Positions 14,498 through 23,056 are shown, counted from the first letter of the stretch. The stretch is 26,730 nt of DNA from Candidatus Marinamargulisbacteria bacterium SCGC AG-343-D04 (GCA_003265885.1 QFBQ01000021.1:1-26730); one strand, 5' to 3'. Notes: generated from the letters alone by a model not told the origin. Numbers and translations are program-made.

Positions 14498-15388
14498 ATG
14501 AAACAAACAATCTGTATTGCTGGAGCCACAGGCTTTATAGGAGCACATCTCATAAAGCATTTAAGGGATGATTACGAGCTCATTATTATAACTCGAAAAA
14601 AAATATCATCCTATATGGGGTGCAAAACACTTCAATGGGAAGCTCTAAATCTATCCAGTAATCCCTTTGAAAATGTAGATGCAGTCATTAATTTGTGCGG
14701 TAAAACCATCTTGAGATATTGGACAAAGTCTCATAAAAAAGCCATGTATGATAGCAGGATTAATACGACTAGATACTTAGTAAATGCTATTAATTCTTGT
14801 GAAAATAAACCAACATGTTTGATTAATGCGTCAGCTGTAGGTTTTTTTGAAGGAAAAGAAGATGACGGACCTTATGATGAAGACGATACTGCAGGAAATA
14901 CCTTTTTGGCAAAGCTTTGTAGAGATTGGGAAAAGGAAAGCCAAGAAGCACAGACGAGAGTTGTGAATCTCCGTATAGGACTAGTTCTAGATAAAGATAA
15001 AGGCTTTCTTGGCCTTTTAAAAATTCCTTTTTATTTGTTTCAAGGGGGACACCTAGGGACTGGACTACAAGCGTGTCCATGGATACATATTTCCGATGTG
15101 GTAAATATCATATCCTTTTCATTAAAAAGTACTGAAGTAGAGGGCCCGATTCACCTTGTATCTCCGGAAAAGTGTTCGTTAAAGGAATTTTGTAGTGCTT
15201 TAGGAAAGTCTCTAAGAAGACCGTCGTGGCTGCATATTCCCGCATTTTTGTTGAAATATATACTAGGAGAAATGTCGACAACATTGTTGATGACCCCCTA
15301 TGTCAAACAGAGAAAATTATTAAAGTATGGATACATATTCAAATACACGTCTCTTGAAAAAGCATTGAACTCTTTTTTTAAACATTAA
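14498..15388 (+). CDS. TIGR01777/YfcH-family NAD(P)-dependent epimerase-like protein
   Basis: A 296-residue extended short-chain dehydrogenase with the cofactor motif AGATGFIGAHLIKHL near the start, NLCGKTI, ASAVGFFEGKEDDG (most relatives have GYYG here), NLRIGLVLDKDKGFL and WIHISDVVNIISF, then the C-terminal LVSPEKCSLKEFCSALGKSL typical of the YfcH family. These proteins are cytoplasmic and of uncertain substrate; some affect division-plane placement. A TATAAA (14474-14479) gives a leader of about 12 bases with no Shine-Dalgarno. The stop lies 35 bases before the heme A synthase start. Confidence 0.92.
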   Translation: MKQTICIAGATGFIGAHLIKHLRDDYELIIITRKKISSYMGCKTLQWEALNLSSNPFENVDAVINLCGKTILRYWTKSHKKAMYDSRINTTRYLVNAINSCENKPTCLINASAVGFFEGKEDDGPYDEDDTAGNTFLAKLCRDWEKESQEAQTRVVNLRIGLVLDKDKGFLGLLKIPFYLFQGGHLGTGLQACPWIHISDVVNIISFSLKSTEVEGPIHLVSPEKCSLKEFCSALGKSLRRPSWLHIPAFLLKYILGEMSTTLLMTPYVKQRKLLKYGYIFKYTSLEKALNSFFKH

Positions 15389-15413
15389 TAAAGAATCAAA
15401 AATCACCTATAAT
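15385..15413 (+). promoter_or_regulatory. Near-leaderless promoter of ctaA
   Basis: The -35-like TTAATA (15385-15390), a 17-base spacer and consensus -10 TATAAT (15408-15413) predict a start at about 15420. This excludes the GTG at 15418 and favours the ATG at 15424 with a leader of about four bases. Confidence 0.6.
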
Positions 15414-15423
15414 AGACGTGATT

Positions 15424-16422
15424 ATGATTACAAAAAGACAATTAACTATTTGGTATGGACTAGTCTCTATTTTAATTTTAGTCATTATTTGTGTCGGAGC
15501 TATTACTAGACTCACAAACTCAGGTTTGTCTATGGTAGAGTGGCGCCCAATTTTTGGTTTTTTACCCCCCTTAAGCCTAGATGATTGGAATGTTGTCTTT
15601 AATCAGTATAAATTGTTTCCAGAATATCAAAAATTAAATGCAGGAATGAGCTTAATAGCCTTTAAGAAAATTTTCTTTTGGGAATATTTTCACCGAGTTT
15701 TAGGCAGGCTCATTGGAATAAGCCTTATTTTCCCTTTTATATACTTTTTGTTTCGAAAGAAATTAAGTCCCTCATTGATTAGGAAAACGTTAATTATGAT
15801 TGTTTTAGTGGTCTTTCAGGGGTTTTTAGGGTGGTATATGGTTAAAAGTGGTTTGGTAGAAAACCCTAAAGTAAATCATATACGTTTATGGTTACATTTA
15901 TCAGGAGCTTTGCTGTTATTAGAATATATACTTTGGACATTGCTAAAGCTTCATTTTCCAATTGATAAGAGAAAAAAATGGAATAAATTGATACTTTTTT
16001 GGACCTTTTTATTATGCGTTCAAATATCGTATGGAGCTTTTGTTGCAGGCTTAGACGCGGGGTGGATTTACAATAGTTACCCAAAGATGAATAATGAATG
16101 GATTCCCTCATCGATACTTTTAATGGACTCTTTTCTTACAAATATCGTTCATAATCCTGTGATGGTTCAATTTGTTCATAGGCATTTAGCACTTATTATT
16201 CTTGGAATATTTTGTTCAATAACATGGCGATTGAAGCAGAAGAGTAGTGTGTATTGTGATCTTGCTTATGTTATTTTACTACTTTTGTCTGCTCAGGTTC
16301 TATTGGGGATTTTGACCTTAGTGTTATCGGTTCCTATTTCTTTAGCAGTGTTACATCAATTTCTTGCTGTAATGTTATTGTCTTTTTCAGTTTCATTAAG
16401 CTATCTTGTAAGAGAAGATTAG
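15424..16422 (+). CDS. ctaA: Heme A synthase, Cox15/CtaA family
   Basis: Oxidises the C8 methyl of heme O to give heme A for aa3-type cytochrome oxidases, in the inner membrane. The 332-residue protein has about eight membrane helices and the four conserved histidines: WEYFHRVLGRLIG, IRLWLHLSGALLL, FVHRHLALIIL and AVLHQFLAVMLL. NSGLSMVEWRPIFGFLPPL and the loop around QYKLFPEYQKLN are typical of the Cox15 type. No ctaB or oxidase subunit genes lie nearby. The stop overlaps that of the converging DUF4340 gene (16419-16422). Start chosen from the promoter geometry. It implies an aerobic respiratory chain with heme A. Confidence 0.93.
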   Translation: MITKRQLTIWYGLVSILILVIICVGAITRLTNSGLSMVEWRPIFGFLPPLSLDDWNVVFNQYKLFPEYQKLNAGMSLIAFKKIFFWEYFHRVLGRLIGISLIFPFIYFLFRKKLSPSLIRKTLIMIVLVVFQGFLGWYMVKSGLVENPKVNHIRLWLHLSGALLLLEYILWTLLKLHFPIDKRKKWNKLILFWTFLLCVQISYGAFVAGLDAGWIYNSYPKMNNEWIPSSILLMDSFLTNIVHNPVMVQFVHRHLALIILGIFCSITWRLKQKSSVYCDLAYVILLLLSAQVLLGILTLVLSVPISLAVLHQFLAVMLLSFSVSLSYLVRED

Positions 16423-17291
16423 TTAAAGTTAGAAAAAATTAAGTTCTCTATATAATAAATATAATCAGGTTTAGAATCATTTATTACATAATAGTTATTG
16501 CGATCTTTTAAGAAAAAACGTAATTTAGCGGAGTCTTGCTGTGATTCAAATTGGATATTAAATGACTCTTTAGAAGGAAGAGAAATCTCGGATATTGAAA
16601 AAATGTTTTCTGCAGGAATCTTTAAAAAATAAGTGAGTAGGTACTGTATAACAGATTGTTCAGTAGGTAAATCGATCTGATTTTTATGAATAAGCCAGGT
16701 GTTATCCTTTTTTTTATAATGAATAGTAGTATCTTTTGAGTGAATCTTGATACTACGTATACTCTCAAGAGTGTTTGATACAATAGAGAGATCTAAAAAC
16801 TCTTTAATGTCTGTGAACTCCTTCATTAAAAAAGGAAGATCGACAAGGTAAATACTAGGGCTTAAATCAACATTAACATAATAAGAGTCTTTATTAACTC
16901 CCTTTTTTCCAATAGAAACAAGAGCCTGACGTTTATCTGGACGTGTTAAGCGAACTTTAAGAGAGGGGGTGTCTATCCCAAAGAGTGGTGCATCTTTTAA
17001 GATGTTTCCAACTACAATGGGGGAATGTGTGCGTGCTAAGCATGCATGGATATCGTGAAGAAGTTTAGGAGAGAGGGGTTTTTGCTCGTATTCCCAATTC
17101 TGAGTATCGCTATTATATAGAGATGTAAAAGACATCGTGTCAGTCTGGAAGTTTATAGTGTCTAAAGATTCAGAAAAAAAGTCTTCAAATGGATTGTTAA
17201 TGAAGCGACTAGTTAATGGCGATTGAATATATAGAAAAAAGAGAATAACGCTTAGCCCCGTAATACATAAAATGATTTTTTTATGAGTCAC
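16419..17291 (-). CDS. DUF4340 domain protein, last gene of ABC operon
   Basis: A 290-residue protein with an N-terminal membrane anchor (IILCITGLSVILFFLYI) and a periplasmic part made of repeated beta modules (WEYEQKPLSPKLLHD, DSYYVNVDLSPSIYLVD, NNYYVINDSKPDYIYY), the pattern of DUF4340. Proteins of this domain usually follow a GldG-like gene, as here. The GTG start overlaps the preceding stop (GTGA), which implies coupled translation. The function is not established; it probably works with the exporter in the envelope. The sequence ends in FSNFN, overlapping the ctaA stop. Confidence 0.83.
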   Translation of the reverse strand: MTHKKIILCITGLSVILFFLYIQSPLTSRFINNPFEDFFSESLDTINFQTDTMSFTSLYNSDTQNWEYEQKPLSPKLLHDIHACLARTHSPIVVGNILKDAPLFGIDTPSLKVRLTRPDKRQALVSIGKKGVNKDSYYVNVDLSPSIYLVDLPFLMKEFTDIKEFLDLSIVSNTLESIRSIKIHSKDTTIHYKKKDNTWLIHKNQIDLPTEQSVIQYLLTYFLKIPAENIFSISEISLPSKESFNIQFESQQDSAKLRFFLKDRNNYYVINDSKPDYIYYIENLIFSNFN

Positions 17292-18775
17292 TTTTGTTTC
17301 CTGTTTAATCCTAAATAGAATAGTCCTCCAAGAAACAAAAGAAGAGGTGAGATTAAAAAGACAAGTGATTTAAGAATTGTTTTTTCACCGTCAGTATATT
17401 TTCTTAATAAATATTGATTCGTGATGAGCCTAGGAATATTATGAGAGTGATGCGATAAGCTCATCCAATCAATAAAATTTAATGTGAAATACAAATTAGT
17501 TGGAAAACGAGTTGATATAGTGTCACGAATAAAATAAGAGCTTCCAAAAACAGCATATTTACCAAGTGAATCATTCGGGTTGTCGTACAAGATAGCCAGT
17601 GGATATCGTTGTTGATTTTGTCTGAAATCAAAAAGTTTTTTGGGAGACATCTGGCTTATAGAACTGAGCAACCATGATTTTGGAGATGATTCAATCAGTG
17701 TAATAGCCCCGTCATTAGTTGAGGAAACAGGAGATATCCAGGACAAAACAAGTTGATGTACATCACTAAAAAAGGGGTAATCGCCTTTAGTAAATTGATT
17801 AGAGAAAATGCTGGGCCAAAGAGGATATTTTAAATTGTATTTTTGATTGACCCCAAAAGCAGTATCTTTAGATTCGAAGCTAACTGTCTCACAAAGTTCG
17901 TCTGCAACAAGACCAGGTTTTAAGGTGATATTTAAGGAGGATAGAAGTGAGTCAATATTACTTTCTTTATCCGTTATAGTAGCTCCATCAACAGAGTATC
18001 TATCAGGGAAGAAAATAGCATTCCCATTGTTTTCTAAATAGGTATAAAGTGAATCGCTAGTTTGAGGCGTTACTATGCCGGGACTGAGGACCAATACACA
18101 GGAGGATTGAGTCGGGATAGTCTCGTTTTCTTGAATGAAATTTAGATCATATCGTTCCTTTAAAAATGTAAATAAATAAGAAAAGGGAGAGTCTTTTGAA
18201 TCTGTTTCGGATGAGATAATAGAAAGAAAAGGTCTTTCATCTTGAAGTAATTGACTGATAGCTAAGGTGATATCATAGTGAAGAGAGTTGATTCCTTTAA
18301 CTAAAGGCAATACTTCTTTTTTATCAGCATAATAAAGTACAATTCCACAAAAGGCATCGGCAATTTGTTTTCTATCTTTTTCTATAATACTGAACTGAAA
18401 CTTAGGAATACCAATTTTAGACAATTTGATTTCATTCTCGTCCGTAATAGGAGTTGAAAAAATAGATACATTGATATTATTCCCATAATCTTTAATTTCA
18501 TCTAAAAATTGAATGATTTCTTGTTTTATTAGACTCAGGCGAGGAGGGTTTTTTGTTGAAATATAAAAATGTATGGTAATAGGGGAGGGGGTGTTTTTGA
18601 TGAGTTGTTTGGTGTAGGGAGACAAACTGTGCTTCTTTTGATGAGATAAATCATATTTCAAATCTATAAAACGAGATAAAAAAAAGAGAATAAGGCATAA
18701 GATACACACAAGAAAAGTCTTGATTAAAAGATTTTTTTTAGCCATAGATTCGGAAGAACGTGTGGATGGGGTCAT
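17288..18775 (-). CDS. GldG-like ABC exporter auxiliary protein
   Basis: A 495-residue protein with an N-terminal membrane segment (TFLVCILCLILFFLSRFID), the GldG-family entry sequence DLSHQKKHSLSPYTKQLI, a large periplasmic part resembling the ABC_transp_aux domain (SCVLVLSPGI, NNGNAIFFPDR, AVFGSSYFIRDT) and a C-terminal membrane segment (LVFLISPLLLFLGGLFYLGL). Bacteroidetes homologues take part in gliding motility, but the family also occurs in non-gliders. The ATG overlaps the permease stop (ATGA). No gliding genes are near, so a general envelope-export role is more likely. Confidence 0.87.
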   Translation of the reverse strand: MTPSTRSSESMAKKNLLIKTFLVCILCLILFFLSRFIDLKYDLSHQKKHSLSPYTKQLIKNTPSPITIHFYISTKNPPRLSLIKQEIIQFLDEIKDYGNNINVSIFSTPITDENEIKLSKIGIPKFQFSIIEKDRKQIADAFCGIVLYYADKKEVLPLVKGINSLHYDITLAISQLLQDERPFLSIISSETDSKDSPFSYLFTFLKERYDLNFIQENETIPTQSSCVLVLSPGIVTPQTSDSLYTYLENNGNAIFFPDRYSVDGATITDKESNIDSLLSSLNITLKPGLVADELCETVSFESKDTAFGVNQKYNLKYPLWPSIFSNQFTKGDYPFFSDVHQLVLSWISPVSSTNDGAITLIESSPKSWLLSSISQMSPKKLFDFRQNQQRYPLAILYDNPNDSLGKYAVFGSSYFIRDTISTRFPTNLYFTLNFIDWMSLSHHSHNIPRLITNQYLLRKYTDGEKTILKSLVFLISPLLLFLGGLFYLGLNRKQK

Positions 18776-19485
18776 GGCTGCGCTCTTTGATAATGAAAAA
18801 CGATATTATTAAGAAATAGGAAGAAAAAAGTTAGCAAAATAAAAAAGAATGCGGAATGAAAGTCTAGAACCCCCTTAGAAAGATAGGTGTAGTGGTAATT
18901 AATAGAGAAAAGTTGCGAAAATCTAGATATGTAAGAGGGCATAGAGTTTATAAATAAGGGTGTTGATAAAAAATAAAACCCATAATTAATGCCCAGACTA
19001 AACAAAAACGACAGCATTTGATTTTTTGTTAAGGAAGATGTAAATAAACCAATACTGATTAAGGAAGAACCTAATAAAAATAGTGCAATATAACCAGAGA
19101 CTATAAGCCCAATATCAGGGTTTCCAAAATAAATAGGAAGAATTATCAACGGCAGGGTTGAGACCAAGATAAGAAGGAAAAATAACAATGCAGATGCAAA
19201 TTTAGACAAAATATGTTCCCACTCTGTTAAGGGGAATGTTTTGAGGAAATCTAACATTCCAGATCTTTTGTCTTCAGACCAACTACGCATCGTTATAGCA
19301 GGAATTAATACTAATAGCAGTAAATGAGAAATATAAAAAAAAGACGTCATAGTTGCCTGATCATGAATAAAGATATATTTGGAATAATACCAATACGAAA
19401 AAGAAAAAAAAGTTAAGATATACAAATACCCAATACTAGATTTGAATAAAAAAGAAAGGTCTTTTTTGATAAGTGCTATCATCAT
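18772..19485 (-). CDS. ABC-2 type permease (GldF-like)
   Basis: A 237-residue inner-membrane protein with about six hydrophobic segments and the ABC-2 permease marks SWSEDKRSGMLDFLKTFPLTEWE in the cytoplasmic loop (PAITMRSWSEDKRSG ahead of a helix). It forms the channel part of the exporter with the ATPase whose stop it overlaps by four bases. The substrate is unknown. It is shorter than some GldF proteins but within range. Confidence 0.9.
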   Translation of the reverse strand: MMIALIKKDLSFLFKSSIGYLYILTFFSFSYWYYSKYIFIHDQATMTSFFYISHLLLLVLIPAITMRSWSEDKRSGMLDFLKTFPLTEWEHILSKFASALLFFLLILVSTLPLIILPIYFGNPDIGLIVSGYIALFLLGSSLISIGLFTSSLTKNQMLSFLFSLGINYGFYFLSTPLFINSMPSYISRFSQLFSINYHYTYLSKGVLDFHSAFFFILLTFFFLFLNNIVFHYQRAQP

Positions 19486-20405
19486 TTGGACTCTTGAGTT
19501 AATTGAGTAAAAAGTTCTTCGAGAGACAGTTTTTCAGTCGCCATTTCTTGTATGGAATAGGATGAATTCGTAATAAGCGTAAATAAGTCGTTACGACAAT
19601 CAAAATCTGACTGAATGGAGTACTCGTACATATGTTGGGTAGCGTTGTAAGAGATGATGTGGATGTTTTTGTGACATGTTTTTAAGCTTATCTCAAATTC
19701 TTTAGGAGGCATATCTGTTTCAAGTTTAATTTTTTTACTTTTAGACTTACGCAAAAAAGCCACATCTTCATTGGCGACAATTTCGCCTTTATGTAATATG
19801 AAAACACGACTACATGTTGCCATAACTTCAGATAAAATATGAGAACAAATGATGATAGTGGAAGACTCCTTTAATGTTTGAAGAAGTGTGCGAATTTCAA
19901 TCATTTGATTTGGATCCAAGCCAGACGTCGGTTCATCTAAGATTAAGAGAGGAGGTTGATGTAAGATGGCTTGAGCAATTCCCACACGTTGCTTGAATCC
20001 TTTCGAACATTCATGAATAGGTCTCGTCATGACAGATGATAAATGGCACTGATCAATAACCTTATCTAGGGTTGATTTAAGGATAGATGGAGATATTTTT
20101 CGAAGCTGAGCCATAAACCTTAGGTATTCAATAACGGTCATGTGTTCATATAAGGGGTTATCTTCGGGTAAATAACCAATGTTTTGACGCAGTTCCAAAG
20201 AATTCGTGTGAATATCAAGTCCATTAATAGATACGGTTCCTGAAGAAGGCGGAAAAAAACATGTTAATATTTTCATCAGTGTTGTTTTACCTGCTCCATT
20301 AGGACCTAAAAAACCAATGACTTCATTTTTTTGAATAGTAAAAGAGATATCGTCTAATGCAACAAGGTCATCGTATTGTTTTCGTAATTGAGAAACATGA
20401 ATCAT
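19482..20405 (-). CDS. ABC transporter ATP-binding protein (GldA-like)
   Basis: First gene of the operon. The ATG at 20405 (MIHVSQLRKQYDDL) is chosen over an ATG at 20438, because a promoter (20416-20444) lies within that extension. The 307-residue protein has Walker A GPNGAGKTT, the degenerate signature CSKGFKQR (as usual in GldA-type ATPases), Walker B LLILDEPTSGLDP and the switch histidine IIICSHILSE. The C-terminal 90 residues form an extra domain. It powers an ABC-2 exporter with the permease, GldG-like and DUF4340 proteins encoded downstream without gaps. Confidence 0.93.
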   Translation of the reverse strand: MIHVSQLRKQYDDLVALDDISFTIQKNEVIGFLGPNGAGKTTLMKILTCFFPPSSGTVSINGLDIHTNSLELRQNIGYLPEDNPLYEHMTVIEYLRFMAQLRKISPSILKSTLDKVIDQCHLSSVMTRPIHECSKGFKQRVGIAQAILHQPPLLILDEPTSGLDPNQMIEIRTLLQTLKESSTIIICSHILSEVMATCSRVFILHKGEIVANEDVAFLRKSKSKKIKLETDMPPKEFEISLKTCHKNIHIISYNATQHMYEYSIQSDFDCRNDLFTLITNSSYSIQEMATEKLSLEELFTQLTQESK

Positions 20406-20415
20406 ATCTTTTCTA

Positions 20416-20444
20416 ATGATACAAAAATATGATTGCACAGTAAA
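20416..20444 (-). promoter_or_regulatory. Promoter of the ABC operon
   Basis: On the minus strand the -35 TTTACT (20444-20439), a 17-base spacer and the -10 TATCAT (20421-20416) give a start near 20409, four bases before the ATG at 20405. It points away from the map promoter about 50 bases to the right. Confidence 0.6.
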
Positions 20445-20470
20445 ATCTTTTTAAAATACTTAGAAAACTG

Positions 20471-20476
20471 TACTAT
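20471..20476 (+). promoter_or_regulatory. -10 box of map (leaderless)
   Basis: TACTAT ends 7 bases before the ATG at 20483, placing the transcription start on the A of the ATG. The -35 region (20448-20453, TTTTTA) is weak. No Shine-Dalgarno exists. Confidence 0.5.
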
Positions 20477-20482
20477 TACTAT

Positions 20483-21349
20483 ATGGAAAAAAAAATCCAA
20501 CGTAATGACCCATGCTGGTGCGGGAGTGAAAAAAAATATAAAAAATGTCACAGTGATTTTGACACAAAGTTAAAACAATTGAAAATGGATGGATATCCAA
20601 TTCCTCCAAGAAGAATTATAAAAACACCTGATCAAATCAATGGAATTAGAAAAAGTTGTCAACTCACAAAATCTATTTTAGATGATTTGAATGACCTGAT
20701 TAAACCTGGAATAACAAGCAATGAAATTAATCAGTATGTACATCGTAAAACACTAGAAAATAACGCAATTCCTGCTCCACTGGACTATAAAGGATTTCCC
20801 AAAAGTATCTGTACCTCTATTAATGAAGTGGTCTGTCATGGTATCCCTTCTGAAAGGGTGTTAAAAGAAGGTGATATTGTTAACGTAGATGTAACCTGTA
20901 TTTTAGATGGATACTATGGAGATTCATGTAGAATGTATCCTGTAGGTAAAATTTCTAAGAATGCTGAAAAGTTGGTTGATGTTACAAAGCAATGTTTAGA
21001 AGAAGCGATTAAAGCCATAAAACCGTTTGGGTCATTAAATATCATAGGGGAAACCATTACACGTATAGCTAAAAAAAATGGATACGGAGTCGTTCATATG
21101 TTTGGGGGGCATGGTGTTGGCAATGAGTTTCATGAAGAACCTTTTATTTATCATTCTATACAAAAGACAAAACAAATGATTTGTGCCCCAGGAATGATAT
21201 TTACAATTGAACCGATGATTAATGAAGGAACAGGGGACTGTGAAATTTTAGACGATGATTGGACAGCCGTAACACTAGATCATAGTTTGTCAGCACAATG
21301 GGAACATACGGTATGTATTCATGAAGATCGTGTTGAAATTTTAACGTGA
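20483..21349 (+). CDS. map: Type I methionine aminopeptidase with N-terminal SEC-C motif
   Basis: Removes the initiator methionine from nascent proteins. In 288 residues: an N-terminal SEC-C zinc knuckle RNDPCWCGSEKKYKKCH (residues 7-23), and the pita-bread fold with metal ligands in VNVDVTCILDGYYGDS (two Asp), GGHGVGNEFHEEP (His), FTIEPM (Glu) and WEHTV (Glu). This SEC-C variety occurs in several phyla and may help the enzyme bind the ribosome, which is inference. It runs directly into the stop of the converging small gene at 21350, with no spacer. Confidence 0.95.
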   Translation: MEKKIQRNDPCWCGSEKKYKKCHSDFDTKLKQLKMDGYPIPPRRIIKTPDQINGIRKSCQLTKSILDDLNDLIKPGITSNEINQYVHRKTLENNAIPAPLDYKGFPKSICTSINEVVCHGIPSERVLKEGDIVNVDVTCILDGYYGDSCRMYPVGKISKNAEKLVDVTKQCLEEAIKAIKPFGSLNIIGETITRIAKKNGYGVVHMFGGHGVGNEFHEEPFIYHSIQKTKQMICAPGMIFTIEPMINEGTGDCEILDDDWTAVTLDHSLSAQWEHTVCIHEDRVEILT

Positions 21350-21577
21350 TTATCGGTTTTTAGTACGTTTAAGCAATTCTTTATACCGTTCAATATCTCT
21401 TTTTCGTAGTCGATAACTTTCATGCTCTAAAATATGCTTTAATTTTCCTCTATCTTTTCCATTATTTAGATTGATTGGCACAGAACGTATATTGTTAAGT
21501 TCATAAATTTTGACATTTATTTTAGTTTTAATACCCGGATTAAAATCTTTGTTTCCCTCTGTCAAAACTTCCCCCAA
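21350..21577 (-). CDS. Small hypothetical protein, about 75 residues
   Basis: I do not recognise it. The frame begins with TTG at 21577 and ends right beside the map stop. The C-terminal half is strongly basic and helical (RKRDIERYKELLKRTKNR), suggesting nucleic-acid or ribosome binding, but that is inference. A TATACA on the minus strand (21589-21584) would start transcription at the TTG; other TTG codons downstream are possible starts. It lies downstream of the NUDIX gene on the same strand. Confidence 0.4.
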   Translation of the reverse strand: MGEVLTEGNKDFNPGIKTKINVKIYELNNIRSVPINLNNGKDRGKLKHILEHESYRLRKRDIERYKELLKRTKNR

Positions 21578-21639
21578 AAATAGTGTATATCATCGTATAC
21601 CCTAAAAGACACCTTTTTTAAACATTAATAAAAAAGAAA

Positions 21640-22155
21640 TCAGTGACAAAGAGTATTGTTATAGTGAGGATAGAGAGAAACAAAGGACTTTAGCACAGCC
21701 TGTAGCGATGAAAAAGCCAATGACTCCCATGGTAAGTTAGAAATTTGAAAGAAGTCACAAGATAAACTTTCTGGGCCTGCCTCAAAAACGGGAGAGTCTA
21801 AGACTGCTGTAAAAATAATATAGATGTGGCGAATATCAGTATGAGAATACACATAAAACAAGTGTGGGTTTTCAACACTAATCCCGGCTTCTTCTTTAGC
21901 CTCACGAATGGCACCTTGAGAGACTGTTTCGTTCATTTCTAAGTAGCCGCAGGGAATGGTCCATAGCCCATAACATGGTTCTATAGCACGCTTACATAGC
22001 AATATAGAATCTTTATAAATAGGAATAACGCCAGCGACTGGCTTAGGATTATCATAGTGAATGTAATCGCAAGAGGGACATACAAGACGAAGATGTGTAT
22101 CTTCAGGGGGGACTTTAGAGTGAAGCTCAGTTCCACATTGAAAGCAAAAGGACAT
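21640..22155 (-). CDS. NUDIX hydrolase with N-terminal zinc ribbon
   Basis: A 171-residue protein. CFQCGTELHSKVP and RLVCPSCDY form a CxxC...CxxC zinc ribbon (residues 4-30). The NUDIX box GYLEMNETVSQGAIREAKEE followed by AGI matches Gx5Ex7REUXEEXGU completely, so hydrolysis of a nucleoside diphosphate derivative is expected; NADH/NAD or ADP-ribose are common substrates of this zinc-ribbon group. I chose the ATG at 22155 because the promoter at 22162-22191 would begin transcription exactly there; an upstream ATG 57 bases further would extend past the promoter. Divergent from queF. Confidence 0.92.
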   Translation of the reverse strand: MSFCFQCGTELHSKVPPEDTHLRLVCPSCDYIHYDNPKPVAGVIPIYKDSILLCKRAIEPCYGLWTIPCGYLEMNETVSQGAIREAKEEAGISVENPHLFYVYSHTDIRHIYIIFTAVLDSPVFEAGPESLSCDFFQISNLPWESLAFSSLQAVLKSFVSLYPHYNNTLCH

Positions 22156-22161
22156 GATTAA

Positions 22162-22191
22162 AGTGTATCCTGTTTGATTCATATCATTCAA
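22162..22191 (-). promoter_or_regulatory. Leaderless promoter of the NUDIX gene
   Basis: On the minus strand TTGAAT (22191-22186), an 18-base spacer and TACACT (22167-22162) put the start at 22155, the A of the ATG. Confidence 0.6.
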
Positions 22192-22216
22192 TAAAAAGTT
22201 GAGAAACCTCATGAAC

Positions 22217-22245
22217 TAGACAGTGGAATACGAGTCTTTTATAGT
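22217..22245 (+). promoter_or_regulatory. Leaderless promoter of queF
   Basis: The -35 TAGACA (22217-22222), a 17-base spacer and -10 TATAGT (22240-22245) predict a start at 22252, one base before the ATG at 22253. This argues against the GTG at 22223, which lies inside the promoter. Confidence 0.68.
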
Positions 22246-22252
22246 TATAGAC

Positions 22253-23056
22253 ATGAATAGTCAGTTTGAAAAAGAGGTGAAAGCCTCATTACTAGGAAAA
22301 AGAGTTGAAGAAAAGCTAGAATATACAGCTGAAATTCTTGTTCCCATTTCAAGAGAAAATAGGCTTTATGAACAGCCTTATCCTGTGTATGGACGTGATA
22401 TTTGGAATGCCTACGAATTCTATTATAGAGATGAGGGAAAGAACGTTCATGTATGTCGGTGTCGTATAGAGTATCCTCAATCATCACCCTATATTGTGGA
22501 ATCAAAATCTTTAAAACTCTATTTGAATTCCTTTTATAAACGCAGCTATCAAAGTCCAGAACAGGTAGAAAAGCAAATTAAAACAGATTTAGAAGCCATT
22601 ATTAAGGATACAGTAAGCGTGCGTTTTTTAGATATAGAGTCTGAAGCTACAGCCATTCCAGAGACATATATCTGTTTAGAAAAACATGTCCAAGACATAA
22701 GATCTTTTAAGGAATTACAGTTTAAAGAGAAGCAGTTGTCTGAAACTGTTTACACTCACACATTTAGATCGCTTTGCCCGGTAACCTCACAACCTGATTT
22801 TGCCAGTATTATCATCTATTATGAAGGTAAACAGATAGAGTATGAATCCTTACTGAGTTATCTTGTTTCATTTTCTGAGCACCAAGGCTTTCATGAACAG
22901 TGTATCGATCAGATATTTAATATGATTGCATCCCAACGCCATGTCAAGCATTGTGCTGTTCAAGGCCTCTTTACACGACGAGGAGGCATAGACATAAATC
23001 CCTTTAGAAGCACCTTGCCTGATAAAGAACTTTACTTAAATTTATCGAGACAATAG
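22253..23056 (+). CDS. queF: NADPH-dependent 7-cyano-7-deazaguanine reductase
   Basis: Reduces preQ0 to preQ1 in queuosine synthesis (tRNA modification). The 267-residue protein is the long two-domain type of E. coli: the N-terminal domain holds VESKSLKLYLNSF and the C-terminal domain LCPVTSQPDFAS with the catalytic cysteine (C175) and Asp, SFSEHQGFHEQC with the His-Glu pair and TRRGGIDINPFRS. Short QueF proteins form from one domain. The ATG at 22253 is preferred from promoter spacing. No other queuosine genes are in the window. The stop lies next to that of the converging 781-residue repeat-protein gene. Confidence 0.96.
   Translation: MNSQFEKEVKASLLGKRVEEKLEYTAEILVPISRENRLYEQPYPVYGRDIWNAYEFYYRDEGKNVHVCRCRIEYPQSSPYIVESKSLKLYLNSFYKRSYQSPEQVEKQIKTDLEAIIKDTVSVRFLDIESEATAIPETYICLEKHVQDIRSFKELQFKEKQLSETVYTHTFRSLCPVTSQPDFASIIIYYEGKQIEYESLLSYLVSFSEHQGFHEQCIDQIFNMIASQRHVKHCAVQGLFTRRGGIDINPFRSTLPDKELYLNLSRQ

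Noticed and set aside
22223..22252. GTG at 22223 as the queF start
   Set aside because: It lies inside the predicted promoter spacer; ATG 22253 fits both the promoter and family length.
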